Of a DNA stretch of 64,000 bases, positions 54,975-64,000 are shown piece after piece. Source of the stretch: Lasiosphaeris hirsuta. Lineage: Eukaryota > Ascomycota > Sordariomycetes > Sordariales > Lasiosphaeriaceae. The stretch is taken from contig JAUKUA010000004.1 in NCBI GenBank assembly GCA_030549175.1, positions 5,022,001 through 5,086,000 on the forward strand, read 5' to 3'. Made by a program: the position numbers and the translations under genes. How positions within the stretch are numbered: the stretch's first letter is position 1; every line of letters begins with the position of its first letter. The notes beneath the pieces are model-generated. The model saw only the letters and a program-made list of their open reading frames with translations. It did no database searches and was not told the origin of the DNA.

Positions 54975-55372
54975 GTTGATCAACTGGGATCAGAGGCAAA
55001 GCCAATTAGAAAAGAAAACAGAAATAACTTTTGACTCTTTGCTGGGCTAAGCGGCGGAGAGTGTTGCGGGGTGAGATTCCTTCACTGTGGGAATTGAATT
55101 GGGTTGTATGGTGACGCCGTGGTGGGGAAGAGAAAGAAAGGTGGGGGAAAGCAGCGATCGACATTGTTGACTCATTATTATAGTGATGAGGCAAAGCGCC
55201 TTACCCGCGGGAGCAGCACAAAACGACTTTAGGCGAGAGACCTCTGTGCCGTTTTCGAGGCCAATGAGACAAGACAGATCCAGCACGCTGCACACCGGTC
55301 GCATGGCGAAGCAATACTATTTCACCCTTGGGTTAACATTGTATTTTCTTCAGATCTGATCCCATGTCCCAC
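54975..55372. other. Intergenic between GMC and Zn2Cys6-like genes
   Basis: Promoter side of the GMC oxidoreductase gene; no coding sequence recognised. Confidence 0.4.
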
Positions 55373-57917
55373 TCATGTCACGGACACCGGTCCGCCAACA
55401 TGGAGACAAAACATGGTAAACGCCAACACAAACCCAGCAATGGCAAACGCCCCTTGGACATCATTCTCACTCTTTACAACCCACACAATCGCCGCCGCCA
55501 ATGCCACCGCAAAGGCGCCACACCCGCACAAAAAGACCAGGAACGGATCGGGCCCCTCGGTCAGCTGCATGCCCCAGCCAACGGCACTCCCGGCCCGCGG
55601 ACACACAACCAGGCGGGCGCGCAGCTTCTTGGGGATGCGGCGGTACAGCACGGGGACGACCTCGGCGTGGCCGGGGTGCTCGAAGAAGTGCATGAGCACG
55701 TTGGGGCCCACGGGCGGCAGGGTGTCGCACGGCATGGGCTCGTAGTGGTAGTCGTCCCGGAGCGCGGCGGCCTCGGGGAGGGCGGGCTTGGACTGGATGT
55801 TGGTGATGGCGCTGGTGAAGACCTCGAACTGGACGAACTCGATGGACCGCGGCCCGAGCAGCCACGAGGATGGGCCTCGCTTCCAGCTCGGCACGGCCCC
55901 GCGATAGCGCTCGTTAAGCAGTTGGAAGAAGTCGCGGTCCGAGTTCACCCGGCACACCTCGGTCTGGTGCAGCTTGGTGCCCCAGCGCATAAAGGGCAGG
56001 CAGAGCAGGAGGAAGTGGTGCTTGGCTTGTTGGGAGCCTGAGGGACGGCCGCTGGGAGACGTGGCGGCTGGGGTGTTGACGGCTGTCTCGGGGCAGCCGT
56101 AGGGGTTGCCGCTGTTTTCGTGTTTGTGGACGGGCAATCCGGTGCCGGGCGCGGCCGTGGTGCTGCTGCTGGGAGGTGGTGTTCTGCCGAACAAGGATGC
56201 TATACCAGAGAAAGTCTTTCCGAGACTGCTAACCTTGCTGCGCGCCATCGGCGGGGTGTGTGATCGGTGAGAAAGTCGTCCCAGCAGCGACTGCAGACGC
56301 TCAAGGCCCCCGGGGAGCAGCTCCCGGTAGTCGTCGTAGATGGGAAGCGAGCAATGGTTCTTGGACTGTGTAAGTGGCAACGAAAGCAGGGCTTCTGGCC
56401 TGTCCAACTCCAAGTTCACTTACACAGGTGAATTTCAGCCTCGTTGTCCCTGGCTTTACGGCAGGCAGCTTGTTGAGCCCACATTTAGCCATGAAGAGCT
56501 GCAGCCCAAGCCGCAGCGAATCCCCAACATTACAAATCCCTGGGGCCAAAACGCTGCAAGTCTGTACATACGACTCTACGCTGGCCTGGAGAGCGAGATA
56601 GGCGCCTGACTCGAATAGGAACGCCTCGACGAGCCGGATGTCGGGGTTGAGGTACACCAGATCAGCCGTTGGAGGTGGCTCACCCTCGATGTTCTCTTCT
56701 CGGTCCTTTGCTTTGTTAGCAGCGGAAAAAGAGTCTGTCTCGCGTATAAAAGCAAGAGAGATTCTTGCAGCAATAGTCGCGGCATGGCCCCTGACGAAGT
56801 GGCTGGTGCTTAACTCCAGAGCGGAGGCGGCTTCGCGGTAGAGATTGTCGCCGTACTGCTTCACAAATCCCTGGATGACCTGCTTCGATCGAGCCGCCCC
56901 GGCGATATGAACGAGCTGAGGCCAGAGATACTGCAAATTCCCATCGTCGATGAGGATGAGGAAGAGAGCCTCAAGAGAGTCAGCGTCGAAGGAGGTTGCC
57001 GAAGTCGACGAAGCGATCGATAGCCCGCTTTCGGTTTCGGCATCGGTGTCGGTATCTGTTGTAGGAAGCTGGCGGGAGGGACGCAGCTCAGCTCCTGGGT
57101 CGTTTGGACTAGTAAATCCACCAAGCCATGTGTTGCCAAGTCCTCCAGCGATGAGAGTGGACTTGGAGAAAACTACAGTGTCAATTCGGTCCCGGTGCCA
57201 CGTTGGCATGCCTGGCGCTTCCAGCGCCCTTCGCGGTAGAAATGCTTCATCATGGTCGGTTTTGCACGTGAAAGGACTCTCGCCTGCTTTTTCCCCGAGG
57301 TATCTTTCGACAGCTCCCGCCCTAAATGCCCCAACTCTTGGTGATGGGGCTGTGTTTGGGGTGATTCTTAACTTCTCAAGCCGGTAGTCTGGACAAATCT
57401 TGTCCTTGAGGATGGAGTTGACGCAAGACGACCTTGTCTCCTCACACTTGACTCTTTGTTGTCTTCAGTTGCGCGATGAGGAGATCGTAAGTGTTAGCGG
57501 GGTGGGGAATCAATTCATGTTCAAGACCTTGACATACTCGCAAGTGTTACAGCCCCCGGCTTTCGGCCTGTTTTTTCTCGCTCTTCGAGGACTCTGGTTC
57601 AGGCTAAGCCCGCGGCTGGATACTTCGGCATCCACATTTACATCGGTGCTCGCGCCAGGGGCTCCCAGATGGTCCACGCTGATGCCTTCTAACGAAAGGC
57701 GACGGTGCTCGGGTTGAACGTTCTCAGATTGCCCACTCGGCTCGAATACACCCTGCTCAACGTGTGCTGTTTGGTGTAATGAGCACGCCGACCCCACGAG
57801 AATGGTCCGTCTCGTAATGCTGTGGCCAGGCCGGCCGTACGCCGCACATCTATCAATTGGGTACTGATAATAGATGCATCGACAGAGCGAGTACAGCTCT
57901 ACTAGCGTATAGCACAT
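55373..57917 (-). CDS. Zn2Cys6-like protein with an altered zinc cluster and two C-terminal membrane helices
   Basis: Three exons, 57538-57917, 56424-57462 and 55373-56365, give up to 803 aa (phases agree). The first intron splits the cluster. Joined, it reads GCNTCEQQRVKCEETRSSCV then NSILKDKIC: C-x2-C-x6-C-x6-C-x2-S-x6-C, so the fifth cysteine of the Zn2Cys6 motif is serine. A basic stretch (RRARKNRPK) precedes it. The middle contains KFTCSKNHCSLPIYDDYREL and the C-terminus LLCLPFMRWGTKLHQTEVC, EPMPCDTLPPVGPNVLMHFF and RRIPKKLRARL, blocks I recognise from an unnamed fungal family. Two hydrophobic helices (FLVFLCGCGAFAVALAAAIV; FAIAGFVLAFTMFCLHV) follow. The start (57917) is weak; the true N-terminus may be shorter or lie in another exon. 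Confidence 0.72.
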
Positions 57918-58441
57918 AATGCCGCGCAAATTTGTGGCCAGCTTGAATGAAGCATATGGAGGGGAATGTTGCCGGGCAGGAGAATGCCGAGCAAGGACTA
58001 CTCAAATAATGGAGGCTCCGAGCCGCTTTCCCTCAGGCTCCCAGCATAGCCCCAAGATCGCTAAGAGGATGAGGCAGTGCAGTGACCGCTTCTGCAGTCA
58101 CCCGATGATGCACCTTCTAGTAGTACAACTTGGAATACTACCTCGAATTTGGATTAATGCAAAAGGCATGTCCAAGTACCGACCTACTAGCACCTTACTA
58201 TACGAGGCACCTTCATTAAAACTCAAGCTCATTACATTCCGGTCTCAGCAGCTCAACTAGAAACCTTGATTAAATCCAAACAAAGACTGCAGGTGTACCC
58301 AAGTGTCCCATTTTGAGGTTTTAGGTACGTGATGAACCACAATTGTCCCGGCCGGCGCGAGGGTGACGTGTTACATGCCCGTACTGCGGTCTCCCGAGGC
58401 ATAGACCACGAATAAACGATGCCCATTATGATTTCCTTACA
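57918..58441. other. Intergenic
   Basis: No supportable gene; upstream region of the Zn2Cys6-like gene and 3' flank of the surface-protein gene. Confidence 0.4.
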
Positions 58442-59116
58442 TCACCAAAGTGTAAGGCCCAGCACTAATAAGCCAGCTGTAACAATCTTGGCAGTACTAA
58501 TCCGACCCAAGCCACGTCTCCCTCTCCCCGCCGAACTCGAAGTCGGCGGTGCCGCCCCGGTAGTAGTCGCAGTAACCCCCGCACTCCCGGTCCTAGTTGT
58601 CGAGCTCGATGCACCCGTCGTCCCGGCCGTAGCACTCGTCCCCTTGGCACTCGTCGTAGCCCCCGAAACAGTCGCGGTAGAACCAACCCCCGAACTCCCC
58701 GTCGCACTCGTCACCTCCACTCCGCCCCCAGACGCCGTCGTCGCCGTCCCCGTCGTCCCCGCGCCACCACCCGTCGTCGCCACCCCATTCTCGGCACACT
58801 CTACCTCCCAGACAGCCTTCGAGTCGCCCTCGTCGCCGAACATGCAGTCGGCATACTCGAGGCGCGCAAACCGCGCCGGGTCCACCTGGCAGAAGACGGC
58901 GCAGGCGACTGGGAACCCCACCTCGCCCTCGACCGTGGGCGAGGTCACGTTGTACACGGGGCCGTCGCAGCACTGGGCGAAGCGCGGGTGTGCGTGGATG
59001 CCCACCGGTGGCGTCTTGCACAGGAAGCCTGTGATGAGAGCCGGCCACTCGTGTGGGAAGACGTTCGGGCTGCGCGAATCCGGTTGGATGCTGGGGTTGT
59101 TTGCGCACTGGGCCAT
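58442..59116 (-). CDS. Ser/Thr-rich cell-surface-type protein with C-terminal anchor segment
   Basis: Single exon, 224 aa. The N-terminal 110 residues are Cys-rich (seven or more Cys: AQCANNP, FLCKTPP, AQCCDGPVYNVTSPT, ACAVFCQVDP, YADCMFG, VECAENG). About 80 residues of Thr/Ser/Gly/Ala follow (GTTGTATTASGGG and similar), as in O-glycosylated wall proteins. The end is a short basic stretch and a hydrophobic helix (TAKIVTAGLLVLGLTLW), which suits a GPI signal or membrane anchor. This combination is common in Sordariomycetes. Oddly there is no signal peptide at the ATG (59116), so an upstream exon may be missing or export is unconventional. Function unknown. Confidence 0.75.
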   Translation of the reverse strand: MAQCANNPSIQPDSRSPNVFPHEWPALITGFLCKTPPVGIHAHPRFAQCCDGPVYNVTSPTVEGEVGFPVACAVFCQVDPARFARLEYADCMFGDEGDSKAVWEVECAENGVATTGGGAGTTGTATTASGGGVEVTSATGSSGVGSTATVSGATTSAKGTSATAGTTGASSSTTRTGSAGVTATTTGAAPPTSSSAGRGRRGLGRISTAKIVTAGLLVLGLTLW

Positions 59117-60379
59117 TTTTGCCGTTTGTGCTTGTTGGGTGATGGATTTTGGTGGTGATGGAGTTGAGGTGGAGTGATCGGAGGTGAGGTCTGGGGGTGG
59201 CGGAGAGGAGCTCAGCTGAGGAAATGGACGAGGTCGAGGTGGCGAGGCGGGTTCAAGTTATTTAACCGGCGGATGGTGGCCTACCACATGGTTCATCGTG
59301 CCAAGTATTGAAATTACCAGCCCAGCGCGAGTTACTATTGGTCCCAGAGGAGTAGTAGTAGGTGGCATTGTCAGGGGCAGGCTACGTCCATTTTGTCTTG
59401 GTTGGTGTGAATTGGAAAGGTTGGCTTGGCCTGAGGTTTTTGCGAACGAGAGTAATAAGGTCTAGTATGCATTGATGTTATTAGCATGGCGCTATTCGAA
59501 GTTGGTGGGAGATTGAAAACGTTGAAACTTGGTAAATTTCTCCATAGTTACCCCCCCACAACATTTTCTGACCAAGTCCGGATTAGTCGTAGAGGCTGAG
59601 CAGGGGGTGAGGCGAGGCGAACACCTCCCTGAGCCAAGGTGAGTTCGGCTATAGTTACCGTGATTTAAAATCGCGTGTATGGACAACCAGTCCACCATCA
59701 AGTACTACCGTTTGCCTTTGCCCATACAAGCAACCACCATTAACAGACCCACTGAAACTACCGCTTGTTGTTACTAGCCCAATCAACTGCGTGATCTGAA
59801 TTCGGGCGCCGATGTTTGAGACCACTCCGTGCTATCTATGAATAGCTGTGATATCCATACCAGAGGCTTCGCCGATGAGTTACCAAGATCCTCCTGGCTG
59901 GCTTGCCTCAGTAGTTACCATCTCTCCGGTAGTGAGAGACCATGGTTCTTCTAGCACGTCCCACTCGTGTGGTATGAACTTATAGGCTCCCTGTATATGC
60001 GGCATCGTAAGTGGGCACTAACCCTTCGTACAGACTTGATCTTAGCACTTCCGGCCTCAGTGTTTTGCTTTCTCTTGCCTAGCTTTGGGAAAAAGCTGGA
60101 GACTGTGTGTGGAGTGCCCGGGCGATTGGTCGATTTATCGCGGGGAGCCGGGTTGGGCAGGAGTGGTCTTACCGCGGCAAAACAATTTAATAGCTCGCTC
60201 TGGCTCCGAGGGTGCCTCATAGCGTCTATCTGTACGCCTACCCGAGATACTTCTCAGCAGACATAGGACCTAGGCCCGAATGTTGGGCTGATGTATGTGT
60301 TTGGATGGGGTTGGAGGCGGAAGTAGTACTACGCTCTGCCTCTTCATCGGTTACGGTAGTTAACTGGAATGGATCGCTG
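59117..60379. other. Intergenic, degenerate
   Basis: No gene supported. A GAGGCGAGGCG / CTGAGCC-type repeat similar to those at 14350 and 28765 occurs near 59595-59640. Confidence 0.35.
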
Positions 60380-60795
60380 TCAGACGCTGGGATTTTCGGG
60401 GCATGTGACCCGGTAAGTGCCGGACTTGCTGAGATAGTTGATACTGGCGCAGTCGAGGGAGTCGATTTGTTCGAAGGATGCCAAGCTACCTAGTGGGAGG
60501 CCCGGCGATGAGCCGAACGGTGTTAAGAACGCGAGGAGACTATCGCCCGAGCTCGAGTCGATGACAGTCGTTGTCTGAGGTGTTAGCTCGAGATTGATGG
60601 ATGACAAGTGGGGGCTTAAAGCGTTCAGGTTGAAATCAGTTCCAAGATCGTCTCCAGAATCCAAGAGACCCGCAAGATCGTCCTCCAGTCGTGTGTGGGG
60701 ACCCGCTGGGGAAGTCAAAAAGCCCTAGTCGTATTCGGAGAACTCGGAGAAGTCAGCGGGTGGAGCGGTCTGTTCGGCCGGTTGGGTCTCTATGC
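60380..60795 (-). pseudogene. Fragment of an unidentified regulatory-type protein
   Basis: A minus-strand frame reads QTAPPADFSEFSEYD, then a TAG (60725-60727), then GPHTRLEDDLAGLLDSG, TDFNLNALSPHLSSINLELT and LTPFGSSPGLPLGSLASFEQ. It is an acidic, Ser/Leu-rich sequence like an activation domain. The stop could come from a CAG codon. No start or DNA-binding part is visible. I do not recognise the family. Confidence 0.3.
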
Positions 60796-61159
60796 CTGGG
60801 GCTGTCCTCGCCGCCGCAACTTCCGTCCATGACTAGAATGGCGGTACCTGGTAGGATACTGGCGAATAGGTAAGCCGCGGCTGCAGTGGGTAAAGTTGGT
60901 AAGTAAGGTAAGTGGGGAGATGAGAGAGTAGTAGGCATTGTGTCTGGACATCATATTGACGAAGACGAAATAAGATTTCCCCGATGACAACCTTTTGTTA
61001 TATCGCACGTAGTTCCCAAGCTCTGTGAAAAGTGGCGACTTTGTTTTTCTGGTGCAAGAGGATGCGTATTTACCGAGGGCAAATTGAAGAATCATAAAGG
61101 TTAGCAGTCACTCTACTTGGGAGTATTTCCATCTCCTCCAGCTGTTGGTGCCCGCTAAC

Positions 61160-61542
61160 AAATCCTAGGCTCGTACCCGGACCTTCCTGCCAACCCTGGT
61201 CGTGACCTGAACCGTCGGCATTACGATGGCTGGGGCACGCTGGCCGCCAATGCTAGGAACAAGAATAATCTGGGTGGCGATTCCATCGTGAGCATGTCCA
61301 TCGTGAGCATGCTTGTCGTCCACCCTGCCTACTGGAAGCGTGGTCATGGAACACGGTTGGCAACATGGCCGAGAGACTTGTCCGTGCTGGATAAAGTCCC
61401 CCAGTGTGTTAGCTCTGCTACTATGTCTCGACCGCTATTTCTTTCTTTGGGATATCGGCAGGTGGATTCGATCGCTGCGGAAGGTGATGAGGATGACCCT
61501 GAAGAGGTGTGCACCGCCCTATCAACTTGGAGTCTTGTCTAG
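61160..61542 (+). pseudogene. GNAT N-acetyltransferase, C-terminal fragment
   Basis: The frame reads MLVVHPAYWKRGHGTRLATW, which is GNAT motif A with the acetyl-CoA pyrophosphate-binding R-x2-G-x-G/A loop. It continues with a motif-B-like SLGYRQVDSIAAEGDEDDPE and ends at TAG after WSLV. It lacks the N-terminal part and an ATG in good position. Just before motif A a 15-bp direct duplication makes SIVSMSIVSM. It ends 18 bp before a LINE fragment. Probably a broken gene. Confidence 0.5.
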
Positions 61543-61560
61543 CTGCCATCGCGTAGTTTT

Positions 61561-62151
61561 TCAGATAAGGCCACAAGTGGAAATACGGGTCCTTGGCAGG
61601 GTTAGGGGGACAGGGTAGAAACTTCGCCGCCCACTCCCTCTCCCGGGCGCCGGCTTCGAGGAGTGCTTGCGTGGGCGCAGCTCTCCCCTACCCCCTTTGG
61701 CTGGACGAAGTGTGAGTGGACCGGGGGCGGGCCGCCGACCCGTGCCGCTAGCTTTTCTAGGAGGGCGGTATTCTTCTTGCTTCTGGGTGCCCGGAGCTGG
61801 TACAGCTTCCGGACTGCCGGGTGGGTCCCTCCCAGCCGGAAGAGCCTCCTTGCGAAGGCGTTCTTCCCGATCTTCGACTAGTTGCGTGACGTCGGGGACC
61901 CCCAACTCCAGCCGGAGTATAGGGAGCCTCGTGGTCTTCCAGGTGGGCAGGGCTGCTCGGAGGCCGTCGTTGACGACTACCTCTAGGGTGTTGTTGACCC
62001 CTGTGCTGCCGACCCGACGACCGTGCCAGGCCTCCGCAGCGTACAGGATCGTAGGCAAAACAACTGTCTTGACGGCCTGGAGCGCGAGTCTTGGGGCGAG
62101 CCCCAAGACTTTTCTCGAGACCCGTTCCAGGAGGGCCGTGGCCCCCTCCAA
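61561..62151 (-). mobile_element. Fragment of a Tad1-like LINE, same family as the one at 21563-27480
   Basis: The minus strand encodes LERVSRKVLGLAPRLALQAV, KTVVLPTILYAAEAWHGRR, VNNTLEVVVNDGLRAALPTW and GVPDVTQLVEDREERL, the RT-to-RNaseH linker region of fungal LINEs. The decayed LINE shows the same region near 22660-22760 (KVKGLALRLTV, then AVKTILLLTLLYVVEIWYGR and VNNILDVVVND). This copy is GC-rich and shows almost no RIP-type damage. Both element ends are missing. Confidence 0.75.
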
Positions 62152-63195
62152 GTCCTACAACCCCACCTACCACCTTCAATTGCACGATTGTTTTCCCTCA
62201 CAACAACATCGAAGGTTCGCCATGCCCACCCACAACTGCGTTTGAGCTAAATATCGTCGTTATAGACCAATCCTAAGCCCTTAAAAACATCGAATTCGAC
62301 CTTTTCCTGCCAAATACTGTTGCGCGCTCCTGCAGGAGACCTTGCAGGAAGCCGAACCCGCGCGTGCGAGACCGCGACCGCGACCGCGGCTGCGATTGAA
62401 GTTGACGGCTTTCCCGCGTTCGGCGCGCCAATTGAGCCTACGGAGGAGGGCCTTCCGCGATTCCCAGTGGTTAACCTCTCGGATCGGAGTGGTATTTTCT
62501 AGTTCTAGCGATTCCGACGATAGCGATCAAGATTAGGATAACGAAGAAGAGTTGGACGAGGTTCCTTTCATTTTTTAGCGACTGACCACTACAATATACG
62601 CACCCCAGCCTGTAAATAAGCGATCGATCGGAACGGTCTGCCGAGCTCATTTGGCCCCCAGCCGCACAATAGAACCACAGCCCGGCAGGCCCAACGGGCC
62701 CAGTGTCGCATTGCCCATCACTATATGTAGGTACCTTGCATACAGAACGCCGTTGAGCTTGGTCCAGCTAATCAACGGCCGCATGAAGAGGATTGCACGA
62801 CCCGTCGGCAAGGATTTCGTCTTTGGAGTTTTTGCCTTCCACGGGTCATTCCACAACAAAGCGCCGCCCAGCCAAGATCTAGGCCTGCAGGCTAGCCGCT
62901 TAGTCGGCCGAGAACACGGGGCATTGCTACATACCTCTTGCCTTGGCAATTGATTGCGGGGAATATGGGTGTCTTTGGCCGCGTCGCGGCGACTCCCAAT
63001 GGTATTAGGTCCTCGGCCCAAGACGGTACGGGTCGGCAAGGCCCACTCTAGGGGTGGAAGGCCATGGAGTCTTAGCCGCATGCACCCCTTCTCGGGTCGA
63101 ATCCTTCTCATATATATATATATAACATCCTGAGATGCCACCTCGCTAGGGAGGATGCCTTCTTCCCTGAGGCAACCTCAGGTCCCTTGATCGCC
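62152..63195. other. Intergenic, degenerate, with TA repeat before the last gene
   Basis: No supported gene. Arg-rich and acidic short frames at 62320-62540 lack family motifs. A (TA)n stretch at about 63109-63124 lies roughly 70 bp upstream of the GMC start and may serve as its TATA region. Confidence 0.4.
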
Positions 63196-64000
63196 ATGGT
63201 CCGTGTCGCAGCGTCTCTCAGCCTGCTTCTAGGAACCGCGCTCTGCGTCGTTGGTGGTAGCGGCAAGGGCGGCGATGACAATGTGTACGACTACATCGTT
63301 GTCGGGAGCGGACCCGGTGGCGCTCCTCTTGCCATCAACCTCGCCAAGGCCGGGCACTCAGTGCTCCTGCTCGAGGCCGGCGACGACCAGACCTCGGACG
63401 TCACGACGCACATCCTCTCGCTCGGCGTGCCGCTCCCTACGAACCGATGGGACTTTTACGTCAAGCAGTCATCGGATGACGCCCTCACGCTCAAGAGCAA
63501 CCACCTGACGTGGAAGCGTGCAGACGGCTCGTTCTGGGTCGGCAACGGCAGTGCTGCGCCGGCCGACGCCAAGCTGCTCGGCGTCAACTACCCCCGCGGC
63601 GCGACCCTAGGCGGCTCCTCGGTTATCAACGCTGCCGGGGCCGTGCTGCCGAGCCGCAGCGATTGGGACAACGTTGGGAAGATCACGGGCGACCGGAGCT
63701 GGAGCAACGACAAGTTCCGCCGCATCTTCAAGCGCGTCGAGAACAACCACTACTTGCCCAAGGGCGCGGCGGGGCACGGCTTTGACGGTTACCTCGACAC
63801 CAACGGCAACGACGGGACCGTGTGGGAGAACCAGCCGGACCTCATCAAGGTCTTCAAGTCAATGGTGTCGCTGGTGGGCGGCAACACATCCGACGTCATC
63901 GACATGGTCAAGCGCGACATCAACACCGACAGCCCAGCCCGTGACACGACGCAGGGGCTCTTCGGGCTGCCCTTCCACGCCAACGGGTCGTGGAGCCGCT
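63196..64000 (+). CDS. Secreted GMC oxidoreductase, 5' part (continues beyond the window)
   Basis: Open frame from ATG 63196 to the window end (268 codons, no stop). The N-terminus is a signal peptide (MVRVAASLSLLLGTALCVVG). The FAD motif YIVVGSGPGGAPLA follows at about residues 34-47, then LLLEAGDDQTS. The GMC signature GATLGGSSVINAAGAVLPSR and SDWDNVG follow, and then HGFDGYLDTN. Secreted GMC enzymes include glucose, aryl-alcohol and cellobiose-oxidising types that feed H2O2 or electrons to lignocellulose breakdown. The GSSVINAAG pattern is GMC-general, so the substrate is not decided. The catalytic C-terminal half lies outside the window. Confidence 0.9.
   Translation, partial: MVRVAASLSLLLGTALCVVGGSGKGGDDNVYDYIVVGSGPGGAPLAINLAKAGHSVLLLEAGDDQTSDVTTHILSLGVPLPTNRWDFYVKQSSDDALTLKSNHLTWKRADGSFWVGNGSAAPADAKLLGVNYPRGATLGGSSVINAAGAVLPSRSDWDNVGKITGDRSWSNDKFRRIFKRVENNHYLPKGAAGHGFDGYLDTNGNDGTVWENQPDLIKVFKSMVSLVGGNTSDVIDMVKRDINTDSPARDTTQGLFGLPFHANGSWSR

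Overview
The window is nuclear DNA of a filamentous ascomycete, most likely a Sordariomycete. The genes are GC-rich. They are split by short GT-AG introns (47 to 81 bp, one spanning about 178 bp) that often carry a CTAAC-type branch site. The families are typical of Pezizomycotina: HET domain, DUF6594, fungal rhodopsin-like membrane proteins, Zn2Cys6 factor, LaeA-like methyltransferase. Repeats carry the C-to-T and G-to-A decay expected of repeat-induced point mutation (RIP). No tRNA, rRNA or CRISPR was seen.

Layout. 0-12 kb: the 3' end of a retropepsin-like protein gene, a DUF6594 membrane protein, a fungal transcription-factor-like protein, an extended short-chain dehydrogenase, two small secreted proteins and a complete protein kinase. 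12-28 kb is repeat-rich. It holds a hAT element with perfect 8-bp target duplications, a cluster of inverted and direct repeats at different stages of decay, a NACHT-WD40-like relic, and a 5.9-kb Tad1-like LINE. The LINE sits inside a gene joining an N-terminal STAND-type ubiquitin-like region to a LaeA-like methyltransferase. The flanking coding halves are otherwise intact and share a 14-bp target duplication.

28-44 kb: a HET-domain gene, a MITE, a rhodopsin-like membrane protein, a broken TRI12-type efflux pump, and then the most notable locus. There a gasdermin-like pore-former gene and a subtilisin-like protease gene converge tail to tail, 92 bp apart. This matches the fungal HET-Q1/HET-Q2 regulated-cell-death module, and both genes look intact. 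A second rhodopsin-like gene follows, with a 20-nt exon and a GC-AG intron.

46-59 kb is quieter: a conserved fungal protein of unknown function, a BTB-like protein with a long acidic tail, a GMC oxidoreductase, a Zn2Cys6-like protein lacking its fifth cysteine but ending in two membrane helices, and a Ser/Thr-rich cell-surface protein. 59-63 kb is degenerate (GNAT fragment, second fragment of the same LINE family). The window ends inside a secreted GMC oxidoreductase gene.

Functionally, 10-41 kb reads as an accessory self/non-self recognition and cell-death region: kinase, STAND-type pieces, HET protein, gasdermin plus protease, mixed with transposons. Exon joins were chosen by eye from splice signals, frame and family resemblance. 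They have not been checked against transcripts.
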